Shown here: positions 35,864-43,700 of the stretch, piece by piece
How positions within the stretch are numbered: position 1 is the stretch's first letter
Layout: every line of letters begins with the position of its first letter
Assembly (NCBI RefSeq): GCF_000263855.1
Contig: NZ_AJWX01000014.1
Span: 1-64,000 of the forward strand
DNA length: 64,000 bases
Direction: 5' to 3'
From: Pseudomonas sp. M47T1
Lineage (GTDB): Bacteria > Pseudomonadota > Gammaproteobacteria > Pseudomonadales > Pseudomonadaceae
Notes under the pieces: generated by a model
Seen by the model: the letters and a program-made list of their open reading frames with translations, nothing else
Database searches by the model: none
Told to the model about the DNA's origin: nothing
Made by a program: the position numbers and the translations under genes

Positions 35864-36130
35864 CTAATCTTGAAGGTAGTCGGAAGCGACTGCTCGAAGT
35901 TCAGGTCGGAGGTCGTTGTTGAGGCTCAAACGAAGGATCAAAGTTTTGTTTTCCCGTTGCAGCATGTACCACTCGGAGCGAACCGCCTCGGCCTTGAGCA
36001 AGACTGTCTGTTGCAGCAGAAAACGCTCCGCTGCTCTAGGCTTGTTTTGAGTCCGCTCACCGCGCCATAGCCCAAACAGCGAGACTGCCAGAGCCAACAG
36101 CGCTGCAACCGGAATCGCGTCAAGATTCAA
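35864..36130 (-). CDS. Small membrane protein downstream of vapC (88 aa)
   Basis: An 88-residue frame begins at TTG 36130, 12 bases after the vapC stop, with AGGAAAAAGAG upstream. Residues 5-21 (AIPVAALLALAVSLFGLW) form one membrane helix; the rest is hydrophilic. Position suggests it is the third gene of the vapBC transcript. The function is unknown; a link to toxin-antitoxin action is only inference. Confidence 0.5.
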   Translation of the reverse strand: MNLDAIPVAALLALAVSLFGLWRGERTQNKPRAAERFLLQQTVLLKAEAVRSEWYMLQRENKTLILRLSLNNDLRPELRAVASDYLQD

Positions 36131-36142
36131 GGCTCTTTTTCC

Positions 36143-36556
36143 TCAGTGAACCCAATCTTCGTAAGGCAGGCCCGAAACGCGGCTGAATTCACGCACATTG
36201 TTCGTGACCAACACACAACCCGAAGCAATCGCGTGACCGGCAATAGCGGTGTCATTCTCGCCAATGACCAAGCCAGCTTCGGTGAGTTCGAGCTTCACCT
36301 CGACCGTCGCGTCAACCGCGTTTTGATCCCACGGTAAGACCTCATCCAGACGTTTCACAAACTCATCTACCAGCGTTTTGTGCTTGGGCGATGCCTTCTT
36401 ACCGATCTGCCCGTAACGCATTTCGGCGTAGGTAATCGCAGAAATGACGATCCGGTTATTCCTGGCAACCTCTGCGGCCAAGCGCTGCAAAACAGACTCT
36501 GGACGCTCACGCATGATGAAAGAGCAAATGCAGGTATCCAGCATGTACGTGGTCAC
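36143..36556 (-). CDS. vapC: VapC-type PIN-domain RNase toxin
   Basis: This 137-residue toxin belongs to the PIN family, metal-dependent RNases that commonly cut initiator tRNA or other tRNAs. The acidic residues are Asp7 (YMLDTCICSF), Glu45 (ITYAEMRYG) and Asp102 (IGENDTAIAGHA); the end VLVTNNVREFSRVSGLPYEDW is family-typical. The start is GTG 36556 and its second to fourth bases form the vapB stop, so the pair is coupled. Length is normal, so it appears intact. Confidence 0.92.
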   Translation of the reverse strand: MTTYMLDTCICSFIMRERPESVLQRLAAEVARNNRIVISAITYAEMRYGQIGKKASPKHKTLVDEFVKRLDEVLPWDQNAVDATVEVKLELTEAGLVIGENDTAIAGHAIASGCVLVTNNVREFSRVSGLPYEDWVH

Positions 36557-36783
36557 AAATTGAACCTGCCTTCATCGCTGATAACGCTCGGACGCTCTTG
36601 CAGAAAGTCAGCATCAGCCTTGGGCAATTCAGTTAGCGACAGCCAGCTCGGGCGCACGGGGCGCAGTGTGATCGTGTCGCCACTGCGCGTAATCTCCAGC
36701 TCGCCGATACCCTCATAAGCCATGTCAGCGGGAAAGCGAATTGCTTGATTCTTGCCGTTCTTGAAAATTGAGACAGTGCGCAT
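36553..36783 (-). CDS. vapB: VapB-type antitoxin (AbrB/SpoVT fold)
   Basis: This 76-residue antitoxin begins MRTVSIFKNGKNQAIRFPAD, the swapped-hairpin DNA-binding domain of VapB. The C-terminal tail (SLTELPKADADFLQERPSV) would wrap and inhibit VapC. ATG 36783 follows GGGGTGACGTT. Upstream lie two copies of a palindromic operator (36797-36851), the expected target for VapB-VapC autoregulation. The frame is open further back to 36843 but that part covers the operator. Confidence 0.9.
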   Translation of the reverse strand: MRTVSIFKNGKNQAIRFPADMAYEGIGELEITRSGDTITLRPVRPSWLSLTELPKADADFLQERPSVISDEGRFNL

Positions 36784-36796
36784 AACGTCACCCCTA

Positions 36797-36851
36797 CATA
36801 TGTTTGACATATGCAATATAGCAACGCAGACATGCATATGCAAGACATATG
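36797..36851. promoter_or_regulatory. vapBC operator: two 17-bp palindromic repeats
   Basis: CATATGTTTGACATATG (36797-36813) and CATATGCAAGACATATG (36835-36851) differ at three central positions and are 38 bases apart start to start. Each is an inverted repeat of CATATG around five bases. They precede vapB directly. Confidence 0.8.
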
Positions 36852-36856
36852 GCTTA

Positions 36857-37192
36857 TTAAAGAGCTATCTCAAATGCTCGCCGGATCGTTGCTTGACGCA
36901 CCCCAAACCACGCATCGAGCGCGGCCAGACATTTGGCATGGGTCAGATAGATATTTCGTGGCCTGCAACCCTTCGTGATGTCCGCTCGCAAGTACACCTC
37001 AGGCTTGATGGCACCGCTGGGGTACAGCACGTCTGCAACCTCCAGCAAAGCCAGCTCGGTAACACGATCTGTGGTATGGGTGAGCCACAACAATGTCACA
37101 TCACGCTCTGGCAGACGGCCAGTGACGGATGCAACGCGAATCAAGTGTTTGAATTGTCCTGGGCGAAGCGAAGTAGCGCGGCGGATAGTCAT
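36857..37192 (-). pseudogene. Internally deleted tyrosine recombinase, copy 1
   Basis: The first about 95 residues match the recombinase at 40086-40760 (MTIRRATSLRPGQ start; PSGAIKPEVYLRADITKGC), but the frame then jumps from LDAWFGVR to QATIRRAFEIAL. About 110 residues are missing, including the HxxR box and the catalytic tyrosine region. The arginine box is also altered (HTTDRVTELALL against HTAGIRVAELALL). It cannot be active. The repeat with copy 2 continues upstream to about 37397. Confidence 0.8.
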
Positions 37193-37397
37193 GCAGGGGC
37201 TCTCTGCCAGGATTGCACTGGAAACGTCCTGGATCTGGAGAGAGTCAGGCCGGGGCCTCCTGACAAGGGTATCAACATGCCCTACCTGGTGTTCACGGAA
37301 AATTGTCCTTGCGGCACTGACACGCGAACACTGCCTAGCATCTTGCCCGGGCTAAGAATCCTCACCTGATGATCGCCATTACACGCACCTCTAGGGT
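37193..37397. repeat. Copy of the recombinase upstream region (repeat unit 1)
   Basis: This stretch aligns with 40761-40975 (for example GTTCACGGAAAATTGTCCTT and ATCTTGCCCGGGCTAAGAAT in both). On the minus strand both encode a remnant reading NGDHQV..ILSPGKMLG. The similarity ends at CTCTAGGGTG, where an IS21-type repeat array begins. Confidence 0.75.
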
Positions 37398-37399
37398 GT

Positions 37400-37490
37400 G
37401 TATTCCAGTGATAGTGACCACCCATTCCATTGGTTGTGAGCCACCCATTCCAGTGATAGTGAGCCACCGCGCTGGTGATTCTGAGCCACC
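37400..37490. repeat. Array of 23-bp repeats resembling an IS21-type end (copy B)
   Basis: Four units of 22-23 bases: GTATTCCAGTGATAGTGACC, CATTCCATTGGTTGTGAGCC, CATTCCAGTGATAGTGAGCC and GCGCTGGTGATTCTGAGCC (each shortened). The series ends GAGCCACC three times. It interrupts the recombinase repeat and belongs to a different element from the array at 35584. Confidence 0.65.
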
Positions 37491-37689
37491 AGAACTCTGC
37501 CTACTTGATAGCGGCTCGCGCTTGAAAAATATGCGGCCCGCACTCATCAGACGTTCTGACACGTTAAGGATGCTCCGATCAACTTGCCGTGCAGCGATGG
37601 CAAGCCGAGATTCGCCAGGCACGTAGCGTTATTCCCCGAAAACGGCCTAATACAGGTGCTACGGAGCGTTTTCCGCCCGGTTCTCCACG
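37491..37689. other. Remnant DNA between IS-type ends
   Basis: No coding frame is supported here. The part near 37660-37690 (GGAGCGTTTTCCGCCCGG) may be the terminal repeat of the IS5-type element whose transposase follows; the partner end is not seen. Confidence 0.4.
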
Positions 37690-38155
37690 TTAAGCGCGCA
37701 ACTCACCCAAACCCATCAGTCGTTTTCGAGCCATCCACAGGTTCGACAGGGCAAACAGCGTGGTCAGCTGCGCCGTGTTTTTCATCAGCCCACGAAAGCG
37801 TACTTTCACGTAACCAAACTGGCGCTTGATGACCCGAAACGGGTGCTCGACCTTGGCGCGTGTCTGCGCTTTGCAGTACTCGATCTTGCGCTTGGCTTTG
37901 TACAACAGGCTGCGTTTGTTCAGCTTGGAATACGTGCTGCGCCGAGCCGCGATTTGCCAGATCACGGCACGATTTTCGTGCTCTTCACGCTTCTCGACAC
38001 CGGTGTAACCAGCGTCCGCATAGACCGCGTTTTCTTCCCCGTGGAGCAGTTCGGCGACTTGGGTGATATCGGCCATGTTGGCGGCGGTGCCATGAACGTG
38101 ATGAACTAGTCCTGACTCAACGTCAGCGCCGATGTGCGCCTTCATGCCAAAGAGG
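37690..38155 (-). pseudogene. IS5-family transposase, C-terminal part only
   Basis: The frame from LFGMKAHIGADVESGLVHHV to the stop at 37690 is the second half of an IS5-type DDE transposase, including DADAGYTG-like VYADAGYTGVEKREEH and the final catalytic Glu in TRAKVEHPFRVIKRQFG. The N-terminal half is absent. At about 38155 the frame meets group II intron domains VI and V on the same strand, so the intron sits inside the transposase gene. No matching first half is present in the window. Confidence 0.8.
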
Positions 38156-38193
38156 TGAGTCGGCCACAGGAACTGCCCCCGTAGCCGCTCGCA

Positions 38194-38227
38194 GAACCGT
38201 ACGTGACACTCTCGCGTCATACGGCTC
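38194..38227 (-). ncRNA. Group II intron domain V
   Basis: A 34-nt hairpin with the pairing GAGCCGTA...TACGGTTC, the AGC triad near the 5' strand and a GAGA-type tip is the catalytic heart of the ribozyme. It is intact here, although the rest of the intron is not complete. Confidence 0.85.
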
Positions 38228-38230
38228 CCG

Positions 38231-39280
38231 TTATCCAACCTGTTGCTCGGTTACTTGCCAGTGATAAAACAGTCGAGGGGCAGCCGTATGCACCGTATCC
38301 AACCAGTGAGATATACGCCGCTTGCGCCCGTGAAGTATTTTGTACTTACGACCGGCCCAACGCTTGAGCGCGCTATCGATATGTCGAAAGATGCCAAGCA
38401 TGGCCGTCCGATAGAACGCGCCATAATACTGCCACCAACCTTGTATCACTGGGTTGTAAAGCCGAGCCACAGCAGCCAGCGTCACGTGAGTTTGGCGGTT
38501 GACCCGCCACTCGCGCACTGCTCGCCGCATCCGCTTCAACGCTTGCGCACTGGCTCCCGGAAGGAAGCTGGTGAAAAGCTTGTTATGCTGGCCGATTGCC
38601 TTCCTGGGTCTAAAAGTGAAACCAAGGAAGGTAAAGCTCACATGCGGATACCCTGCGCGTCGATTGCTGTCCTTGCAGTATACGATTTTCGATTTCTCTG
38701 GATGCATCGTGAGGCCACAAACCGCCAGACGTGAAGCGATTGAACGCATCACGTGCTCTGCCTGCCTCTGGCTGCGACAATGCACTACCGCATCATCGGC
38801 ATACCGGGCAAAAGGACAGTTGGGGCTGTTTCGTTGCATCCAAGCGTCAAAGGCGTAATGCATGAACAGATTCATCAGCATGGGACTGATCACGCCGCCT
38901 TGCGGGGTGCCACGTTCGCGTTGAATGCGAACGCCATCGGCTGCCTCGAACGGAGCAACCAGCCATCGTTCGATGTACAGCAGTATCCAGTCCTCTTTGA
39001 TATGGGTTCGCACCGCTTTCATCAGCAGCTCATGATCAATGTGATCGAAAGCCGCCTTGATATCAAACTCCACCACCCAGTCGTATCGCCAGCAGCGTTC
39101 GCGTGTGATCGCTACAGCCTGTTTGGCTGAGCGTCCTGGTCGGTATCCATATGAGTCCGGATGGAAAAGCGCATCCAGCTTTGGCTCGATGAGAAGTTTG
39201 ACTACAGTTTGTGCGATACGGTCGCTGACCGTAGGCACTCCCAGCCTGCGTATACCCCCCGATGCCTTCGGTATCCCTCT
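38231..39280 (-). pseudogene. ltrA: Group II intron reverse transcriptase/maturase, N-terminally truncated
   Basis: From GIPKASGGIRRLGVPTVSDR to the stop at 38231 the frame shows RT blocks (VVEFDIKAAFDHIDH, RGTPQGGVISPMLMN, FARYADDAVVHC) and the maturase X domain (VARLYNPVIQGWWQYYGAFY). The YADD catalytic site is present. The N-terminal about 80 residues (RT-0 and block 1) are missing and the frame upstream is closed by a stop. A start at 39238 is formally possible, but the protein would lack part of the RT fold. It is therefore likely inactive. Confidence 0.82.
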
Positions 39281-39387
39281 ACTGCCTAGGCCCAGCGCAT
39301 GGCTGGGCTTATGTGTACCTGGGGTTTCCCGGTATTACACAATGCCCGCATCGCGACCTAGGTCAGGCGTTTCAGCAAATGCGCACC

Positions 39388-39990
39388 TCAGGGCCTCAAC
39401 GCCCGAATCGCCTGCCTGAGCCGATTCATGCCCTCTTCACCCGCCGAGGTCACGGGCTGCAGTATGTCCTGACGGGCCTGCTCATAAGGCATGGAAGAGG
39501 CACCGTTATTGAAATACACCACCTCGTTTTTGATGGGGCCTATCCATTCTCCACACTTGTAATTGAGCCCCGTTCCTCCAAACCTTTCGTTGGCGGCGTA
39601 GCGATGGGCGACCACTAGCCATTCGCTGCCAATGACGACATGCTCAGGTACCGGTGTACCGCCAAATATAGTGACCTCGATATGATCAGCGTGATAAACC
39701 GGGATACTAAACACTTCCCCAAACACATCGGTCAGATCAAAAAAATACTGCTCCACCTGAAACGTGATCTTGCAAGCTTGCGTCTGCCCCTCACACGAAC
39801 TCTGCGTCACCTTTCCACGAAACGGCATGACGCTATCACTGTGAAGGTCCGGCGGGTTTTGAAAGTCCTGCACAAAAGGCGTCTTAGCAGCACTGATCAA
39901 ATCCTCATGACCGCATCCATCGGCCAGCGCGGCATGCCCCCAGGCCAACAACACAGGCAGCACAACGGCTGCAGCCTTCACTCTATTCAC
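39388..39990 (-). CDS. Secreted/periplasmic hypothetical protein (cargo gene)
   Basis: This 200-residue protein has a signal peptide (KAAAVVLPVLLAWGHAALA, cut before DGCGH) and five cysteines in the mature part. The mature part contains FQVEQYFFDLTDVFG and HVVIGSEWLVVAHRY, which look beta-rich. The start is GTG 39990 with GAGGTGA upstream. It lies directly downstream of the intact recombinase on the same strand (gap about 95 bases including a spacer) and is bounded on the other side by the intron break. I do not recognise a family. Confidence 0.65.
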   Translation of the reverse strand: MNRVKAAAVVLPVLLAWGHAALADGCGHEDLISAAKTPFVQDFQNPPDLHSDSVMPFRGKVTQSSCEGQTQACKITFQVEQYFFDLTDVFGEVFSIPVYHADHIEVTIFGGTPVPEHVVIGSEWLVVAHRYAANERFGGTGLNYKCGEWIGPIKNEVVYFNNGASSMPYEQARQDILQPVTSAGEEGMNRLRQAIRALRP

Positions 39991-40085
39991 TTACTCACCT
40001 CAAGTACCCGAACACCAAAGCCCACCATCAACGCGTCGGCACGATCCCTGTGCAAACATGGATCCAACGAACACTACTGATGTCT

Positions 40086-40760
40086 CTATGCCAGCGCAAC
40101 CTCGAATGCATGTCGAATTGTCGCTTGATCAACAGTTAAATAGGGCTTGCTGTGGTCAAGGCAGACATGGCCAAGGATGGTCTGTACGGTCTCAACATCA
40201 CCGGTTGCCGCCAACACTTTTGCCGCAAGGGAGCGCCTGCCGCTGTGCGATGATCCCTGCTTGATACCGGCCTGCCGGTAGAGCCTGGTGATGGTCTGTT
40301 GCAGCGCATCACAAGCCCGATACACCTCCGGCCCACTGTCCAGCTCCCGATGCTTGAATGCCAGTTCAAAAGCCTGGCCTTTGTGCGTCATGACCAACTT
40401 TGAACTTGGGCGCAACCCTAGATATTCATCCGCGCCGGAAAGCCCCCAGCGGCGCCGATGACGCACCGATAACCACGCATCGAGCGCCGCAAGGCATTTG
40501 GCATGGGTCAGATAGATATTTCGCGGCCTGCAACCCTTTGTGATGTCCGCTCGCAAGTACACCTCGGGCTTGATGGCACCACTGGGGTACAGCACGTCTG
40601 CGACCTCCAGCAAGGCCAACTCGGCGACGCGAATACCTGCGGTATGGGTGAGCCGCAACAAGGCCACATCGCGCTCTGGTAGGCGACCAGTGACGGATGC
40701 AACGCGGATCAAGTGCTTGAGTTGTCCAGGGCGAAGCGAAGTAGCGCGGCGGATGGTCAT
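40086..40760 (-). CDS. Tyrosine site-specific recombinase (copy 2)
   Basis: This 224-residue recombinase core shows the arginine box (HTAGIRVAELALLEV), the HxxR box (SSHSGRRSLAAKVLAATG) and the later GHVCLDHSKPYLTVDQ with the H and the catalytic Tyr. There is no long N-terminal arm domain in this frame; remnants of an integrase N-terminal region lie upstream (40860-41273). It would act on DNA sites not identified here. A truncated copy lies 3.2 kb away at 36857. It may mobilise the small cargo genes around it, which is inference. Confidence 0.85.
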   Translation of the reverse strand: MTIRRATSLRPGQLKHLIRVASVTGRLPERDVALLRLTHTAGIRVAELALLEVADVLYPSGAIKPEVYLRADITKGCRPRNIYLTHAKCLAALDAWLSVRHRRRWGLSGADEYLGLRPSSKLVMTHKGQAFELAFKHRELDSGPEVYRACDALQQTITRLYRQAGIKQGSSHSGRRSLAAKVLAATGDVETVQTILGHVCLDHSKPYLTVDQATIRHAFEVALA

Positions 40761-40975
40761 ACGGGGCTCTCTGTCAGGATTGCACGGGAATCGTGTCGGA
40801 TCTTAAGAGAGTGGCCAGCGGGCCTCCTGAATAGCTTACAGGCCCGCGTGCCCTAGTGTTCACGGAAAATTGTCCTTGCAGCACTGACACGCGAACACTG
40901 CCAAGGTTCATGCCTAGCATCTTGCCCGGGCTAAGAATGCTCACCTGATGATCGCCATTAAACGCACCTCTAGGG
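40761..40975. repeat. Recombinase upstream region (repeat unit 2)
   Basis: This is the counterpart of 37193-37397. It is slightly longer (extra AAGGTTCATG) and continues into the integrase remnant upstream, which unit 1 lacks. Confidence 0.75.
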
Positions 40976-41273
40976 TGCGGTTTACGCTGGAGAACCGAAT
41001 ATGCGCATTCGAAATGGCCACATTACCTCGCTCAAGCAGAGCATGTAGGCGGCATCATCCAACAAGGTATTTCGATCTACTTCTCAAGCGTCATAGAAGC
41101 CTGGACAAACCTGCGCCCAATACCCGCGCACGAAGGGCTGGCCAGCGATTGTGTGCTTTGTCGGTACCGTAATAGCCACCACCGATCATGTCTTTTAGCG
41201 CTTGAGGCGCTGCGTAGCTCAATTGTCTGCCGTAACCCAAATTACGGCCGTCGCGCGTACCGACTGATACCAT
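40860..41273 (-). pseudogene. Decayed integrase N-terminal region
   Basis: The frame from ATG 41273 (AAGGTG upstream) reads TRDGRNLGYGRQLSYAAPQA and GGGYYGTDKAHNRW, which resembles the N-terminal domain of island integrases. It then shifts frame; in another frame DRNTLLDDAAYM and, further on, NGDHQVSILSPGKMLGM follow. At least two frameshifts are needed. It lies directly upstream of the recombinase core at 40086, and the two may once have been one gene. Confidence 0.6.
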
Positions 41274-41696
41274 GTCGTTCACCTTATAACCTGCTCCCCG
41301 CTCCTCGCCCCACGTCATCCCGCCAAGAATGTTGAGTGTTATCAGGGATCAAGGCCCCTGCGGCCTGTGGGTTTCGTCCTCTAGCGCGGGACTGGCGGCT
41401 CCTTACGACCGGGAGCAAGGGCATCTCATGATCTGGCCTCCTGAACACCGTTGCCGGTGGGCGGGTGGAGGCTGCGCCGGCTGACGAAACCAACGCCGCG
41501 AGATCCTGAGCCGGGTGGAGGCAGCGATGCGATGACGGGGGCATGCCGGGCTGTCAGCCAGGTGCAGTCCATTCCTTGGTCTGCGGCACCATCATCTGCA
41601 TCGCTGTTGCTGGTGGCATCGGCGTTTGTCACGCCGATTGTCACGAGGGGAGTTGCCACAAAGCCCCGTCCGATGTGGGTTGCAGCAGTGTTAGGA

Positions 41697-41731
41697 GTGC
41701 CCGTCTCTTTCCGGAAGAAAGAGACGGGCAC
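41697..41731. repeat. 15-bp perfect palindrome
   Basis: GTGCCCGTCTCTTTC and GAAAGAGACGGGCAC enclose a five-base loop (CGGAA). There is no T tract after it, so it is not a typical terminator. Confidence 0.8.
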
Positions 41732-42095
41732 AGATTGGCGCATGAAATGGCCAAGGGAATAAGTTGCTGCTGAGTAGCGAGAGAGGGTGTAGCTGTTGCC
41801 ACAAGGTCAATAAGCAAGAAAACGCATCCATCACACCTGGGCTGGGGTGACCATATGCACTGCCGGATGCTGAACATACTTGGGGCGAACCACCACGGTT
41901 GTGGAGTGGCCTTTAAGGTTCGGACCACCTGGGTGCTGTCATCGACAGCGCTCGTGCCTTCTTTTTCTACTCCCCCCGCCCCGCAGGGTCAAGCGACGTT
42001 CTTGGGGAGATGTAGCAGCGATAGAAAGCGTGATTCGTCTATGGCAGACCGTGGCCGCCAGTAGCGAACTGCGGCGCTTTGGATTTTTTAGGTGA

Positions 42096-42140
42096 GGTCC
42101 ATTCAAACAGGGCGGCTGCGCAGCCCTGTTTGAATGGACC
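42096..42140. repeat. 18-bp perfect inverted repeat
   Basis: GGTCCATTCAAACAGGGC and GCCCTGTTTGAATGGACC enclose nine bases that are themselves nearly self-complementary. A T-rich run (GGATTTTTTAGG) lies on the left side, so minus-strand termination is possible. Confidence 0.8.
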
Positions 42141-42289
42141 CGTGAGTAAAGCAAAGCGCTGGTGTACTCACGACCCTGTTAACGCTCAAAAGCGCCACGC
42201 TCTTTTTCCAGCTCACTGCTTTCGACGTCAATAGCACGGGGGGGGCGAGCAGCACTGTCGCCTCGTACGACAGATGCTGATTTACGCGG

Positions 42290-42451
42290 TTATTGATCTC
42301 GCAGGCTAGCAGTCATTCCCTCACGGAGCGCATCAAGACGATTGCCCCCCCTTCTGTCATGAGCCGCCTTAGGATCACGTAGTGCTTGATCGAGGAATGC
42401 ACAGCTAAAAACCGGTGGTGACCCTACCTTTGGTCGTAAATCCGGTCGCAT
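42290..42451 (-). CDS. Short open frame next to tRNA-Ser (53 aa)
   Basis: The frame runs from ATG 42451 to TAA 42290. It reads MRPDLRPKVGSPPVFSC and then AFLDQALRDPKAAHDRRGG and LDALREGMTASLRDQ, a helical, charged end. It may be the C-terminal piece of a larger element protein, because the first part looks non-coding. No ribosome site is obvious. Real expression is uncertain. Confidence 0.3.
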   Translation of the reverse strand: MRPDLRPKVGSPPVFSCAFLDQALRDPKAAHDRRGGNRLDALREGMTASLRDQ

Positions 42452-42501
42452 CCAAGGTATGGGCCAAAGTATGGGCTGGGAATTTTTTCAAAAACGTAGA
42501 A

Positions 42502-42535
42502 ACGAAAAAGCCCTGAATAATCAGGGCCTTTTCGT
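42502..42535 (-). terminator. Terminator of tRNA-Ser
   Basis: AAAAGGCCCTGA/TCAGGGCTTTTT around TTAT, continuing as ACGAAAA/TTTTCGT, lies eight bases after the CCA end. It ends the tRNA transcript on the minus strand. Confidence 0.88.
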
Positions 42536-42542
42536 TCAAATG

Positions 42543-42632
42543 TGGCGGTGAAGAAGGGATTCGAACCCTTGATACAGTTTCCTGTATACACACTTTCCAG
42601 GCGTGCTCCTTCAGCCACTCGGACACTTCACC
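42543..42632 (-). tRNA. tRNA-Ser(GGA)
   Basis: A 90-nt class II tRNA begins GGTGAAGTGTCCGAG, has the anticodon loop CTGGAAA (GGA), a long variable arm (TATACAGGAAACTGTA) and an encoded CCA. Its 3' end borders the decayed mobile zone; tRNA 3' ends are common integration sites. Confidence 0.96.
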
Positions 42633-42902
42633 GTTTCTCTTCAAACATGTTCTGTCTGTCGAGGCGCGCTAATGTAGTCGAAAGCTTTTCTGATGGCAAA
42701 CATTTTTTTCAGATTTTTCATGCGCTTATGCCCCTCAGGCTAAAACAGCCTGTGTTCAGGGCAAACCGGCCAGCGCTGGGTGGGCAATCCCGGCCGGCAT
42801 GGCTGGGGGCGCCTGGCGTGACTGGTGGGTCAGTCATGGCGCTTTACCTGGGCCGGTGTGCTGGGTAACGTCAGCGGCAAAACCCTAACAAGGAACACCG
42901 TC

Positions 42903-43592
42903 ATGAGCGAGCTGATCGATTACCAACTGGACGAGGGCATTGCCACCCTGACGCTGAGCAACGGCAAGGTCAACGCGATTTCCCCGGAGGTGATCGCTGC
43001 CTTCAATGCAGCGCTGGACCGTGCCGAGCAGGACCGCGCCGTGGTGATCATCACCGGCCAGCCCGGAATTCTGTCGGGCGGCTATGACCTGAAGGTGATG
43101 ACCGCCGGCCCGCAACAGGCCGTGGGCCTGGTCACGGCAGGCTCCACCCTGGCCCGCCGCCTGCTGTCGCACCCCTTCCCCATCATTGTTGCCTGCCCGG
43201 GGCACGCGGTGGCCAAGGGCGCGTTCCTGCTGCTGTCGGCTGATTACCGCATCGGCGTGGAAGGCCCATTCAGCATTGGCCTGAACGAAGTGCAGATCGG
43301 CATGACCATGCACCACGCTGGCATCGAGCTGGCCCGCGACCGCCTGAGCAAGGCTGCTTTCCAGCGCTCGGTCATCAATGGCGAGATGTTTACCCCGGCC
43401 ACGGCCATCGATGCCGGCTTCCTCGACGTGGTGGTCGGCGCCGAGCAACTGCATGCCACGGCCCTGGCGGCGGCGCAGCAATTGAAGAAAATCAACATGA
43501 CGGCCCATCGCAAAACCAAGCTCAAGGTGCGCAAGGCGCTGCTGGAATTGCTGGACGACGCCATTATCCGTGATCAGGAAATTCCGCTGTAA
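42903..43592 (+). CDS. Crotonase/enoyl-CoA hydratase family protein (short form)
   Basis: This 229-residue crotonase begins MSELIDYQLDEGIATLTLSN at ATG 42903. The oxyanion-hole segments are QPGILSGGYDLKVM and VACPGHAVAKGAFLLLSADY; the region FSIGLNEVQIGMTMHHAG holds the Glu that is usually catalytic. It is shorter than typical hydratases (about 260) at the C-terminal end. It is the first chromosomal gene after tRNA-Ser. The substrate is unknown. Confidence 0.9.
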   Translation: MSELIDYQLDEGIATLTLSNGKVNAISPEVIAAFNAALDRAEQDRAVVIITGQPGILSGGYDLKVMTAGPQQAVGLVTAGSTLARRLLSHPFPIIVACPGHAVAKGAFLLLSADYRIGVEGPFSIGLNEVQIGMTMHHAGIELARDRLSKAAFQRSVINGEMFTPATAIDAGFLDVVVGAEQLHATALAAAQQLKKINMTAHRKTKLKVRKALLELLDDAIIRDQEIPL

Positions 43593-43700
43593 GCCTATGC
43601 CGCTGCCACGGCAGCCGCGCCAGGTTGTTCTATATAGTTAATTGATCCAATCGCGGCCGCCCCCTTAAACTCCAGCGCTCTGCCAAAGGTGAGTCGCTGG

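Larger units (their letters stand above)
38156..39280 (-). mobile_element. Group II intron, 3' part (5' half deleted)
   Basis: The 3' end carries domain V (38194-38227, GAGCCGTATG start and TACGGTTC end, 34 nt) and domain VI with a bulged A near the ACTCAC end (38156-38190). Upstream is the reverse transcriptase/maturase frame. The intron's 5' domains I to III and the first part of the maturase are missing; the junction lies near 39280. The element is inserted in sense orientation in an IS5-type transposase gene. Confidence 0.78.
41274..42289. other. Non-coding remnant of a mobile element with two long palindromes
   Basis: No intact gene is supported in this 1-kb stretch. A minus-strand AGGAGG followed by ATG (41429) opens only eight codons (MRCPCSRS), which resembles the start of phage Ogr/Delta zinc-finger proteins but stops at once. 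Two perfect hairpins (41697-41731 and 42096-42140) are the only strong structures. Confidence 0.5.

Noticed and set aside
37362..37622. An 86-codon frame across the IS21-like repeat array
   Set aside because: Most of the frame is the 23-bp repeat read as protein, and the end is recombinase-repeat sequence.
41426..41743. A 105-codon frame on the minus strand in the island
   Set aside because: It starts at the long palindrome, has no ribosome site and no recognisable composition.
42405..42644. A 79-codon frame covering tRNA-Ser
   Set aside because: It is the tRNA gene and its terminator read in a chance frame.
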